From Chitinophagaceae bacterium (GTDB taxonomy: Bacteria > Bacteroidota > Bacteroidia > Chitinophagales > Chitinophagaceae), in the NCBI GenBank assembly GCA_023957755.1, contig JAMLGT010000001.1, forward strand, positions 1 to 64,000: a stretch of DNA of 64,000 nucleotides. Reading direction: 5' to 3'. Position numbers and translations under genes: made by a program. Below are positions 27,355 through 35,230 of this stretch, in pieces; positions within the stretch are counted from its first letter, which is position 1; each line of letters starts with the position of its first letter. The notes under the pieces are model-generated. The model was not told where the DNA came from. It saw only the letters and a program-made list of their open reading frames with translations, and searched no databases.

Positions 27355-27591
27355 TCAGGAATTATTTTGTGTATTATCTGACAGCACTTCCTTTTTGGGG
27401 TTGTCAGCAACTTCCTTGTCATTCTTGTTTTTCCCACGGGCATCGTTAAACTCCTTAACACCCCGCCCCAGGCCCCTCATCAAATCAGGAATCTTTCTTC
27501 CTCCAAAAAACAGTAATACCAGTACTAATATCAATAACAGTTCCGGCCCTCCGGGAAGTGCCAAAAAATAGGGATGAGTGAAAGGGTTCAT
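27355..27591 (-). CDS. tatA: Twin-arginine translocase subunit TatA/TatE
   Basis: TatA forms the pore of the twin-arginine pathway that exports folded proteins. The 78-residue protein has the family pattern: a single N-terminal membrane helix ([15 protein letters not shown]), the conserved [20 protein letters not shown] amphipathic helix, and a charged, disordered tail. It is the first gene before gatA and the transglycosylase gene. TatC is not visible here. Confidence 0.93.
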   Translation of the reverse strand: MNPFTHPYFLALPGGPELLLILVLVLLFFGGRKIPDLMRGLGRGVKEFNDARGKNKNDKEVADNPKKEVLSDNTQNNS

Positions 27592-27782
27592 CTCGATGAT
27601 TTATTTATCGTGTAAAGTTAATTGAAAAAATCGGTGCCTGAGAAGGATTATACCAATTTTAATAAAGGAGGGCCACCCGGTTACAAACGGCTTACTTCAC
27701 ATTCTCTTCCTAACCCATAATGAAATGAGACCAGTACCCCTTCTGAAGTGAAGAAACTGACATTACAAGGAAGGTAAAGGGC

Positions 27783-27902
27783 TTAACGTATATATCTGCC
27801 ACACTTTGCTTTTCCGTGAGCAGCCTCATAAGGGGTGATCCCCCGTGAGCACGAAGCCAGATACAGGCCTGCAACAATCAGTAGTAAAAGGAGTTTTTTC
27901 AT
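27783..27902 (-). CDS. Very small lipoprotein, 39 residues
   Basis: A 39-residue frame starts at 27902 with MKKLLLLLIVAGLYLASCSR, a textbook lipoprotein signal with lipobox LASC, and has only about 20 more residues, including PYEAAHGKAKCGRYIR. I believe similar tiny lipoproteins ending in a conserved KAKCG(R/K) motif occur in Bacteroidota, but their function is unknown. It lies alone between tatA and the rplS terminator on the same strand as both. The rest of 27592-28013 shows no other gene. Confidence 0.6.
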   Translation of the reverse strand: MKKLLLLLIVAGLYLASCSRGITPYEAAHGKAKCGRYIR

Positions 27903-27961
27903 TAAATACAAGTTAGCGTACAGTGTACTTTATGGAATAAAGAGAACAATAATAGAAAATA

Positions 27962-27993
27962 AAATGCCGGAATGCAAGTACATTCCGGCATTT
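27962..27993 (-). terminator. Intrinsic terminator after rplS
   Basis: A perfect 13-bp inverted repeat (AATGCCGGAATG and its complement) with a 6-base loop lies 20 bases beyond the rplS stop. The flanking A and T runs suit a terminator on the minus strand. Confidence 0.85.
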
Positions 27994-28013
27994 ATTTAAA
28001 AAGATAAAATCTG

Positions 28014-28364
28014 CTATTTCACTCTCTTTTCACGAATTCTTGCACTCTTACCACTTCTTTCACGAAGGAAATAGAGTTTGGACCTGCGCACTTTACCCAC
28101 TTTGTGCAGTTTAATGCTCTCGATATTGGGTGAATATAATGGAAACAGACGCTCCACACCTACTCCATCACTTATCTTTCTTACAGTGAAAGTGGCAGTA
28201 CCACCCTCACCCTGGCGCTTGATTACATCCCCCTTAAAGCTCTGGATCCTTTCTTTAGCTCCTTCAATGATTCTGTAGTTTACAGTAATATTATCACCTG
28301 CTTTAAAGTCAGGAAGCTTATTCTTCTTGGTCAACTGATCGTGTACAAAATTAATCGGGTTCAT
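28014..28364 (-). CDS. rplS: 50S ribosomal protein L19
   Basis: L19 sits at the 30S-50S interface. The 116-residue product has the family core [29 protein letters not shown] and the C-terminal [20 protein letters not shown]. The start at ATG 28364 (MNPINFV) is preferred to the GTG just upstream. It has its own promoter and terminator, so it is transcribed alone. Confidence 0.95.
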   Translation of the reverse strand: MNPINFVHDQLTKKNKLPDFKAGDNITVNYRIIEGAKERIQSFKGDVIKRQGEGGTATFTVRKISDGVGVERLFPLYSPNIESIKLHKVGKVRRSKLYFLRERSGKSARIREKRVK

Positions 28365-28387
28365 CACCTTAATTTTTTTTAGGACTG

Positions 28388-28420
28388 CAAAGGTAACATA
28401 AAATTACTTAAGACTGCAAA
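28388..28420 (-). promoter_or_regulatory. Promoter of rplS
   Basis: On the minus strand, TACCTTTG (28395-28388) matches the -7 consensus TAnnTTTG and TTTG (28420-28417) the -33 element, 21 bases apart. The start site would fall about 15-20 bases before the rplS ATG. Confidence 0.6.
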
Positions 28421-28453
28421 GTTTTTTTAGCCAGAAAGTCCATTATTGAAGGG

Positions 28454-30016
28454 CTACTTTGCTACATTAACAGCTCTTTTCTCCCTGATTACAGTCACTT
28501 TTATCTGACCGGGATAAACCATCTCATTCTGGATTTTCTGAGCTATCTCAAAACTGAGTTGTTCACTCTTGGCATCAGATACCTTTTCGGCCTCTACAAT
28601 CACACGTAATTCGCGTCCGGCCTGCATTGCGTACGCTTTCTCAACTCCTTCATAGGCCACCGCCAGATTTTCTAAATCTTTGATCCTTTGCAAATATTGT
28701 TGCATTATTTCTCTTCTGGCTCCCGGGCGGGCACCACTCATCGCATCACAAGCCTGAACGATCGGACTGATTACATACTCCATCTCAATCTCATCATGGT
28801 GGGCTCCGATTGCATTACAAACTGCCGGATTTTCGCCATATTTCTCAGCCAGGCGCATACCCAACAAAGCGTGACTCAGCTCTGTTTCTTCATCAGGCAC
28901 CTTACCGATATCGTGTAGTAATCCGGCACGCTTAGCCAGTTTAGCATTCAGCCCGAGTTCTGAGGCCATTACTCCACACAAATTAGCAACCTCGCGGCTG
29001 TGCATCAGGAGATTTTGTCCGTAGGAAGAGCGGAACCTCATCTTGCCCACAAGCCTGATCAATTCTTTATGGAGCCCATGAATACCCAGTTCAATCACCG
29101 TACGTTCCCCTATCTCCATAATCTGATCCTCCAGTTGCTTTTTGGTCTTCTCCACCACCTCCTCGATCCTTGCAGGGTGAATACGGCCATCGGTTACCAG
29201 CCTCTGTAATGATAGTCGGGCAATCTCTCTTCTGAGCGGGTCGAAGCAGGAAAGTATAATGGCTTCGGGAGTATCATCAACTATCAGATCTACCCCTGTT
29301 GCCGCTTCGATAGCCCGGATATTACGGCCTTCGCGCCCAATGATAGACCCCTTAATCTCGTCGGATTCCAGATTAAATACCGTTATCGCATTTTCGATTG
29401 CCTGTTCGGCAGCCGTTCTCTGAATCGTTTGGATAATCAGTTTTCGTGCTTCTTTGTTAGCCTTCTGTTTTGCATCGTCAATAATCTCCTGTTGCATGCT
29501 GAGTGCCTGCGAATTAGCCTCTCCTCTCAAAATCTCGAAAAGCTGGGTTTTTGCTTCTTCGGCAGTCAGCTGGGCCACCTTTTCAAGTTTCTTAATATGC
29601 TCTTCCTGATGCTTTTCAAGTTCCGCACGCTTGATATTTACAGTCTCTATCTGTTGCGACAGGTTCTTTTTCAGATTCTCGTTTTCACGGATAGCCTTTT
29701 CAAGATTCTGGTCTTTCTGGTTGATCGACTGTTCTTTTTGGCGAATCCGGTTTTCCGCATCAGCCATCTTGCTGTTTCGCTGTTGTATTTCCCGGTCGTG
29801 TTCTGCCTTGAGCTGCACGAATCTTTCCTTGGCTTCGAGCTGCTTTTCTTTCTTTATAGTTTCCGCCTTTGCTTCTGCGTCTGAGACGATCTGTTGTGCT
29901 TGTTGTTGTGCTGTTTCAAATAAATTTTTGGTGCTTTTTGCAAATATGAATTTACCCAGTATAATTCCAATTACCAATGCCACCACACCTATTATTACAA
30001 GGAGTATCTGTTCCAT
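28454..30016 (-). CDS. rny: Ribonuclease Y
   Basis: RNase Y is a membrane-bound endoribonuclease that starts mRNA turnover. The 520-residue protein is full length: an N-terminal membrane helix ([20 protein letters not shown]), a long coiled coil (residues ~30-200) rich in Glu/Lys/Gln, a KH domain with the [17 protein letters not shown] loop, and an HD domain with [12 protein letters not shown] and the later AIGAHHDE. It stands between rplS and the tsf terminator. The membrane anchor indicates action at the inner membrane. Confidence 0.96.
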   Translation of the reverse strand: MEQILLVIIGVVALVIGIILGKFIFAKSTKNLFETAQQQAQQIVSDAEAKAETIKKEKQLEAKERFVQLKAEHDREIQQRNSKMADAENRIRQKEQSINQKDQNLEKAIRENENLKKNLSQQIETVNIKRAELEKHQEEHIKKLEKVAQLTAEEAKTQLFEILRGEANSQALSMQQEIIDDAKQKANKEARKLIIQTIQRTAAEQAIENAITVFNLESDEIKGSIIGREGRNIRAIEAATGVDLIVDDTPEAIILSCFDPLRREIARLSLQRLVTDGRIHPARIEEVVEKTKKQLEDQIMEIGERTVIELGIHGLHKELIRLVGKMRFRSSYGQNLLMHSREVANLCGVMASELGLNAKLAKRAGLLHDIGKVPDEETELSHALLGMRLAEKYGENPAVCNAIGAHHDEIEMEYVISPIVQACDAMSGARPGARREIMQQYLQRIKDLENLAVAYEGVEKAYAMQAGRELRVIVEAEKVSDAKSEQLSFEIAQKIQNEMVYPGQIKVTVIREKRAVNVAK

Positions 30017-30133
30017 TTTTTCTGAATTGTTGTTTAAATCTGTTCATAATCTGTACTTCACTTTTTTCCTTAAAGCGTTATATCATCGAAAAAACGAAGA
30101 TAATAAAATAGAGTAAAAGCCAAGTGCAAAAAA

Positions 30134-30160
30134 AGAGGCTGTCATCAAAGGGCAGCCTCT
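30134..30160 (-). terminator. Terminator of the rplM-rpsI-rpsB-tsf operon
   Basis: An AGAGGCTG/CAGCCTCT stem with an 11-base loop is flanked on the plus strand by an A run at its left, which gives a U-tract for minus-strand transcription. It lies about 27 bases after the tsf stop. Confidence 0.75.
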
Positions 30161-30187
30161 AAATAAAAAAAGTTCATCAATAAAAAA

Positions 30188-31018
30188 TCAGGCGCCCAAA
30201 GCTACCCTGACAAATCCTGTTACTTTCAGGTCTCCCCCTGCTTCTTTTACATAATCCCCTACCGACTTGTTACCGTCTTTTACGAAAGCCTGGGCTAATA
30301 ATGTATTCTCCTTAAAGAATTTGTTCATTTTTCCGGCAGCAATCTTCTCAGCCATTTCAGCCGGTTTTCCTTCTGCTTTTACCTGCTCAATCGCAATGTT
30401 CTTCTCTCTTTCAATCACGTCTGCAGAGATTCCGGCCTGGTCAACCGCTAATGGATTCATTGCAGCAATCTGCATTGCCAAATCCTTGCCCACTTCCTCA
30501 TTTCCACTGCTTAGCCCTACCAGCACGCCCATTCTGTATGCCCCGTGAATATAAGATGCTACATAAGGTGCTTCGAGTTTCTCAAATCTTGTGATACCAA
30601 TCTTTTCTCCAATCTTGGCAACCTGCTCATTTACCTTGTCGGCCACTGTTTCGTCGCCTATCTTCACCTTATTTAATTCGTCCAGGGAATTCACCTTATT
30701 AGCAATTACTGCATCCATTACAGACTGTGCAAACTTCACAAATTCTTCATTCTTACTTACAAAGTCTGTCTCGCAGCTCAGATTAATCACATACCCTGTT
30801 TTTTTATCATCGGTAGTTTGAGCAATTATCACTCCCTCTTTCGCTTCTCTGTCACCACGCAATGCGGCTACTTTCTGTCCTTTTTTTCTTAAATAGTCTA
30901 TTGCCGCTTCAAAATCTCCATTCGACTCCATAAGGGCTTTTCTGCAGTCCATCATACCTGCACCTGTTTGCTGACGGAGCTTATTAATATCTGCTGCTGT
31001 AATTGTAATTGTACTCAT
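30188..31018 (-). CDS. tsf: Elongation factor Ts
   Basis: EF-Ts regenerates EF-Tu-GTP. The start at 31018 (MSTITITAADINKLRQQTGA) gives a 276-residue protein of normal size; a longer frame from 31108 would add a charged, unrelated 30-residue extension overlapping rpsB. Visible are the UBA-like N-terminal GAGMMDCRKAL, the catalytic GVI and NLSCETDFVSKNEEF core, and the C-terminal LLAQAFVKDGNKSVGDYVKE. It follows rpsB by about 58 bases, in the classical rpsB-tsf order. Confidence 0.95.
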   Translation of the reverse strand: MSTITITAADINKLRQQTGAGMMDCRKALMESNGDFEAAIDYLRKKGQKVAALRGDREAKEGVIIAQTTDDKKTGYVINLSCETDFVSKNEEFVKFAQSVMDAVIANKVNSLDELNKVKIGDETVADKVNEQVAKIGEKIGITRFEKLEAPYVASYIHGAYRMGVLVGLSSGNEEVGKDLAMQIAAMNPLAVDQAGISADVIEREKNIAIEQVKAEGKPAEMAEKIAAGKMNKFFKENTLLAQAFVKDGNKSVGDYVKEAGGDLKVTGFVRVALGA

Positions 31019-31076
31019 AGCTTTATTTTTAAGGCCGGCATTATCCGGGCCTTCACTTAAAAAATTAATTTTATTG

Positions 31077-31952
31077 TTATCTCTTTCCTCCTGCCGACTG
31101 GCGTCCACCGGTAGTTACTCTTCTCTTCTGCGGACCGGCAGCACCACGTCCTTTACCACCACTTCTCTGACGGCCATTACCGGCTTCTTCATCCTCATCA
31201 ACCTTAAACTCCCGGGTTGTTTGCTCTTCAACCTCTTCTGCCTCTTCGTCTTTCTGCGCCTGTCTTTCTGCAAGCCCTTCTGCTATGGCATTAGTAATGT
31301 AATTAGTAATAATAGCGATTGACTTTGTAGCATCATCGTTTGAGGGAATAGAAAATTCTACCTTATTGGGATCGCAGTTTGTATCCACCATACCAAAGGT
31401 GGTGATATTTAACCTCTTGGCTTCTGCAAGTGCAATATGTTCGTGGCCTATATCCACAATGAACAATGCCGCAGGTACCCTGCTTATCTGCGCAATACCG
31501 CCTAACACCTTCTCCATCTTTTCTTTATCACGGGTAAGGGTAAGGCGCTCTTTCTTAGTGATACTATCAAGCGTGCCGTCATTCAGCATCTTCTCGATAT
31601 TCTGCATTTTCTTTACGCTCTTGCGGACAGTGTTAAAGTTTGTCAGCATACCACCCAGCCAACGCTCAGTTACGAAAGGCATATTCACACGTTTTGCAGC
31701 CTCGGTTACGATTTCTTTCGCCTGCTTCTTGGTTGCCACAAACATTATCTTCTTACCGCTTTTGGCGATCGATTTCAATGCGGCAGCGGCTTCTTCCAGA
31801 CCTTCTACCGTTTTGTTCAGGTCAATGATATGAATACCTTTTTTTTCAGCGAAGATGTATGGCAACATTTTGGGGTTCCACTTTTTCCTTAAGTGTCCAA
31901 AATGCACACCGGCTTCCAAAAGCTGCTGTTGTAATGAAGTGTTATTTTCCAT
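31077..31952 (-). CDS. rpsB: 30S ribosomal protein S2 with charged C-terminal extension
   Basis: The first ~230 residues are a normal S2: LLEAGVHFGHLRKKWNPKM, IFAEKKGIHIIDLNKT, FVATKKQAKEIV, and FVTERWLGGMLTNF. Beyond residue ~235, where most S2 proteins end, an extra ~55 residues follow: first Glu-rich (DEEAEEVEEQTTREF), then Gly/Arg/Lys-rich (RQRSGGKGRGAAGPQKRR). This low-complexity tail is unusual enough to note; its role is unknown. The gene lies 63 bases after rpsI and before tsf in one operon. Confidence 0.95.
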   Translation of the reverse strand: MENNTSLQQQLLEAGVHFGHLRKKWNPKMLPYIFAEKKGIHIIDLNKTVEGLEEAAAALKSIAKSGKKIMFVATKKQAKEIVTEAAKRVNMPFVTERWLGGMLTNFNTVRKSVKKMQNIEKMLNDGTLDSITKKERLTLTRDKEKMEKVLGGIAQISRVPAALFIVDIGHEHIALAEAKRLNITTFGMVDTNCDPNKVEFSIPSNDDATKSIAIITNYITNAIAEGLAERQAQKDEEAEEVEEQTTREFKVDEDEEAGNGRQRSGGKGRGAAGPQKRRVTTGGRQSAGGKR

Positions 31953-32015
31953 TTATTTTGTTTTTTCCTTCTCTGAGGAGAGAATAATTTCTTAATGATT
32001 AATAATAAATAGCAA

Positions 32016-32405
32016 TTATCTTTTAGAGAACTGGAAGCTCTTTCTGGCTTTCTTCTGACCCGGTTTTTTCCTTTCCACACTGCGGGAATCTCTTGTCAGC
32101 AAACCTGCATCTTTCAAAATCGGCCTGAATTCCGGATTCACCACAATCAGGGCGCGGGCTATACCCAGTTTAGCCGCTTCAGCCTGTCCTTTGGCTCCCC
32201 CACCGGTAGCATTAATTACCACATCAAACTTGTCGAGAGATTCAACAGTCTTAAGGGGCAATTCTACCTGATTTTGCAGATACATCAGCGGAAAATAAGC
32301 TTTGTAATCTTTACCGTTTACAGTGATGCTTCCGTTTCCGCGATTAATAAATACACGGGTTACAGCTTCTTTTCTGCGGCCGGTTGCGTTTTTTTGTTTT
32401 TCCAT
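32016..32405 (-). CDS. rpsI: 30S ribosomal protein S9
   Basis: S9 binds 16S rRNA and its C-terminal tail reaches the P-site tRNA. The 129-residue protein shows NATGRRKEAVTRVFI at the start, the GGGAKGQAEAAKLGIARAL core, and the C-terminal RDSRSVERKKPGQKKARKSF ending in KR, as expected. It follows rplM by 30 bases, the conserved rplM-rpsI pair. Confidence 0.96.
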   Translation of the reverse strand: MEKQKNATGRRKEAVTRVFINRGNGSITVNGKDYKAYFPLMYLQNQVELPLKTVESLDKFDVVINATGGGAKGQAEAAKLGIARALIVVNPEFRPILKDAGLLTRDSRSVERKKPGQKKARKSFQFSKR

Positions 32406-32435
32406 TGTATTATGTCGGGCAATACTTTACTGCCC

Positions 32436-32885
32436 TTATTTTTTAGTGATTAATGGTTGAGGATGTTGTGCAGTGTGAGGATGTTCGCTACCCGCATATA
32501 CAAACAGCTTCTTATACATCTTCCTGCCAAGACGATTTTTAGGGAGCATTCCCTTAACCGCCCTTTCGATCACCACTTCCGGGCGACGAGTCAGCATATC
32601 ACTCGCCACAGTTTCCTTTTTCCCTCCGGGATAGCCGCTAAAGTTGATATACACTTTTTCGTCCAGTTTGTTACCGGTGAACTTTACCTTGTCGGCATTA
32701 ATTACAATTACAAAATCACCACAATCTACATGTGGGGTGAAATAGGCTTTGTTCTTTCCACGAAGAACAGACGCAATTCTTGCGCACATGCGGCCTACGG
32801 TTTGATTAGTGGCGTCAACAACGTACCAGCTACGCTGTACGCCAGCCTCGTTCGCATGTTTAGTTGTGAAATGTAGTTTACTCAT
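32436..32885 (-). CDS. rplM: 50S ribosomal protein L13
   Basis: L13 is an early assembly protein of the large subunit. The 149-residue product shows [57 protein letters not shown] and [19 protein letters not shown], all family landmarks. It is the first gene of the rplM-rpsI-rpsB-tsf operon, with a promoter-like box and a hairpin in its leader. Confidence 0.96.
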   Translation of the reverse strand: MSKLHFTTKHANEAGVQRSWYVVDATNQTVGRMCARIASVLRGKNKAYFTPHVDCGDFVIVINADKVKFTGNKLDEKVYINFSGYPGGKKETVASDMLTRRPEVVIERAVKGMLPKNRLGRKMYKKLFVYAGSEHPHTAQHPQPLITKK

Positions 32886-33201
32886 CTTATTTTTTGTTTG
32901 GCATTACTGCCGGTGAAAATTAATGCCGCTAACCCGGCATTTTTTTTAAAGGAGTGCAAAGGTATGATGCCTTTCCTTCATTCGTATGATTTTTGAGCAC
33001 TTTTTTTATCACACCCTCATAACTCATTGATAATCTATATAAAAATTGTCACAAAAAATTTGTCATCACAAAATCACCCTGTTTGCGGATGCTAAAAACG
33101 GACTCTTCTACTCACATTCAGGTTCATTAAGACAATGCAATTGTTCATTTTTTTCAAAAAAAGATATATTTGGATATTCTATCATCATTCAACACAATAT
33201 T
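32886..33201. promoter_or_regulatory. rplM promoter and leader; divergent intergenic region
   Basis: On the minus strand TACCTTTG at 32957-32964 fits the TAnnTTTG -7 box and implies a leader of about 65 bases for rplM. Within that leader ATGCCG and CGGCAT form a hairpin (about 32925-32942) next to a T8 run, a possible autoregulatory or attenuator structure. No strong promoter for the plus-strand metallopeptidase was found, and no other gene is apparent. Confidence 0.45.
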
Positions 33202-34056
33202 ATGGACTGGAAAGGACGCCGGGAAAGCAGTAACGTAGATGACCGAAGAGGAATTAGCGGTGGAGGGCTGGCACTTGGTGGGGGGGTAATCGGCCTGCTA
33301 TTCATCCTGGCCCAGGTATTCCTGGGCGGTGGAGACATCAATGACCTGCAGCAACTGATACCGCCACCGGGCTCTCAACAAAGTGAGATGACTGCTGAAC
33401 AACAGGCTGCCGATGATGAGGAAGCAGCCTTCGTAAAGGTAGTACTCGCTGATACCGAAGATGTCTGGAACAAGTTATTTAATGAAATGGGACGTACTTA
33501 CCAGGAGCCTACCCTTGTGCTTTTCAGAGGCAGCACTACATCAGGTTGTGGAGGTGCTTCCGCCGCGACAGGACCTTTTTATTGTCCGGCAGACAAACAA
33601 CTCTATATTGACCTTTCGTTTGCAGATCAGCTCAGACAGGAATTCGGTGTAAAAGGCGATTTTGCAATGGCTTACGTAGTAGCTCACGAGGTAGGGCATC
33701 ATATTCAGGACCTGTTGGGCTTGTCTGCCAAAATGGAACAATTAAGGCGCCAACTTTCAGAAACAGAATACAATAAGTATAGCGTACGACTGGAATTACA
33801 GGCCGATTTTTATGCAGGTGTATGGGCGCATTACGACCAGAAAATGAAAAATGTAATCCACCCTGAAGACATTCAGGAAGCTTTGCAGGCTGCAAATGCT
33901 ATTGGAGACGATCGGCTTCAAAAAAAATACCAGGGTACAGTGACTCCGGATTCCTTTACACATGGCACCTCAGAACAAAGAATGTACTGGTTTAAAAAGG
34001 GTTTTGAAACCGGTGACCTGAGCCAGGGCAATACTTTCGAAAGAGGAGCCTTCTGA
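33202..34056 (+). CDS. Putative neutral zinc metallopeptidase (YpfJ family)
   Basis: From the ATG at 33202 the 284-residue protein shows the YpfJ-type layout: N-terminal MDWKGRRESSNVDDRRG, a glycine-rich stretch followed by a membrane helix (LALGGGVIGLLFILAQVFLG), YQEPTLVLFRGSTTSGCGGA, and the zinc motif AYVVAHEVGHHIQ, then LELQADFYAGVWAHY which carries the third ligand. The upstream part of the open frame (from 33046) is unlike the family and begins with a non-ATG codon. Substrates are unknown. The protein is probably anchored in the inner membrane with its catalytic domain outside. Confidence 0.88.
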   Translation: MDWKGRRESSNVDDRRGISGGGLALGGGVIGLLFILAQVFLGGGDINDLQQLIPPPGSQQSEMTAEQQAADDEEAAFVKVVLADTEDVWNKLFNEMGRTYQEPTLVLFRGSTTSGCGGASAATGPFYCPADKQLYIDLSFADQLRQEFGVKGDFAMAYVVAHEVGHHIQDLLGLSAKMEQLRRQLSETEYNKYSVRLELQADFYAGVWAHYDQKMKNVIHPEDIQEALQAANAIGDDRLQKKYQGTVTPDSFTHGTSEQRMYWFKKGFETGDLSQGNTFERGAF

Positions 34057-34152
34057 TTATTCAGCCAACCTGTTTTGATAAACCATCTTCAATAGCAAGC
34101 CAACTTATCAAAAGCAAACGGGAAATGTGTATTGTAAAGTGGAAGAGGCGGC

Positions 34153-35061
34153 TTACCTTGAGTTTACCTTTACAGCCTCTTTTCGACGCGATGCCAGGTA
34201 TTCCGCAATATCTATTATAAACTTCCTTTCCTTAACGAGGTATCCATTTCCCTTTTCACAGAAATGAACCTGAATATTCTCCACACTGATCGGGCTACCA
34301 TCCGGTATATCCGCTATATTGTTGTGCCTGATGCCATGTCCATCAATAATTACTACCAGTCCGCTGCCAACTGCCTCCATAATATTGCCTTCACGAATAA
34401 GCATTCCCGTGTCTTCCCCAAGTCCGATCCCGATAGCAGATGGATTGCTGGCCACAGCCTGAGCCAGGCGCCCAAAGCGGCCACGCTTCTCAAAATGGCT
34501 GTCAAAAATAACATCCTTCATAAAAGCCAGGCCAGTGGTCAGCTTTACCTCTCCTTTCAAATGTGCAGTTGATGCATTTCCTTCGTAAATCATGGTATTG
34601 CTCATCGCCATACCGCCTGCAGAAGTGCCGCCAATCAGGAATCCATCCTCATTTAAATACCTGTTCTGAATGATTGAAAGGAACTCAGTGCCGCCAAAGC
34701 TCGAGGTAAGGCGCAATTGGTTTCCCCCACTAAACATTACCGCATCACAATGCTTCACACGTTCAATGTACTCCGATTTCATGGCATCTGTGCGATTGCG
34801 AATCGGCAGGATACCCACATTAGTACATCCAATTTTTCCAAATGCATTCAGATAATTCTCTCCAACTTCGACGGGCATCATAGAAGCGGTTGTAATTACC
34901 TCTATACGCTTTTCGGTACCTCCGGCTTCGTCCACCAGCCTGCGAAGTATGCCGAGTTCAAAAAAGTTCAGATTGTTTCTTACTACTTTACCTTTTTCCA
35001 GATCTACACCTTTGTCTTCTGCTCCACCAATCGAAAAAAGCTTACCACGAGGAACTTCCAT
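34153..35061 (-). CDS. cphB: Cyanophycinase
   Basis: Cyanophycinase is a serine hydrolase of family S51 that cuts cyanophycin (multi-L-arginyl-poly-L-aspartate) to beta-Asp-Arg dipeptides. The start at 35061 (MEVPRGKLFSIGGAEDKG) gives 302 residues, close to the usual size; 35094 would add eleven. The catalytic serine is in GGTSAGGMAMS near residue 145, and VMFSGGNQLRL and GIGLGEDTGMLIREG are further family blocks. It is divergent from the cyanophycin synthetase gene, so polymer synthesis and breakdown share one promoter region. Confidence 0.9.
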   Translation of the reverse strand: MEVPRGKLFSIGGAEDKGVDLEKGKVVRNNLNFFELGILRRLVDEAGGTEKRIEVITTASMMPVEVGENYLNAFGKIGCTNVGILPIRNRTDAMKSEYIERVKHCDAVMFSGGNQLRLTSSFGGTEFLSIIQNRYLNEDGFLIGGTSAGGMAMSNTMIYEGNASTAHLKGEVKLTTGLAFMKDVIFDSHFEKRGRFGRLAQAVASNPSAIGIGLGEDTGMLIREGNIMEAVGSGLVVIIDGHGIRHNNIADIPDGSPISVENIQVHFCEKGNGYLVKERKFIIDIAEYLASRRKEAVKVNSR

Positions 35062-35230
35062 TAATTGATTTTTAGTCAAACAAAAATGGCGCATGGCGCC
35101 AATAACCTGTAATTACAAAAATAACGGAATCTACAGGAATGCATTGTGTAAATAAAAATATTTATTTGAAAAGGTTTTATTCTTTTCTTATTTTTCTAGC
35201 CACAAACAATTCCAAACTAAAATTGAGGTA

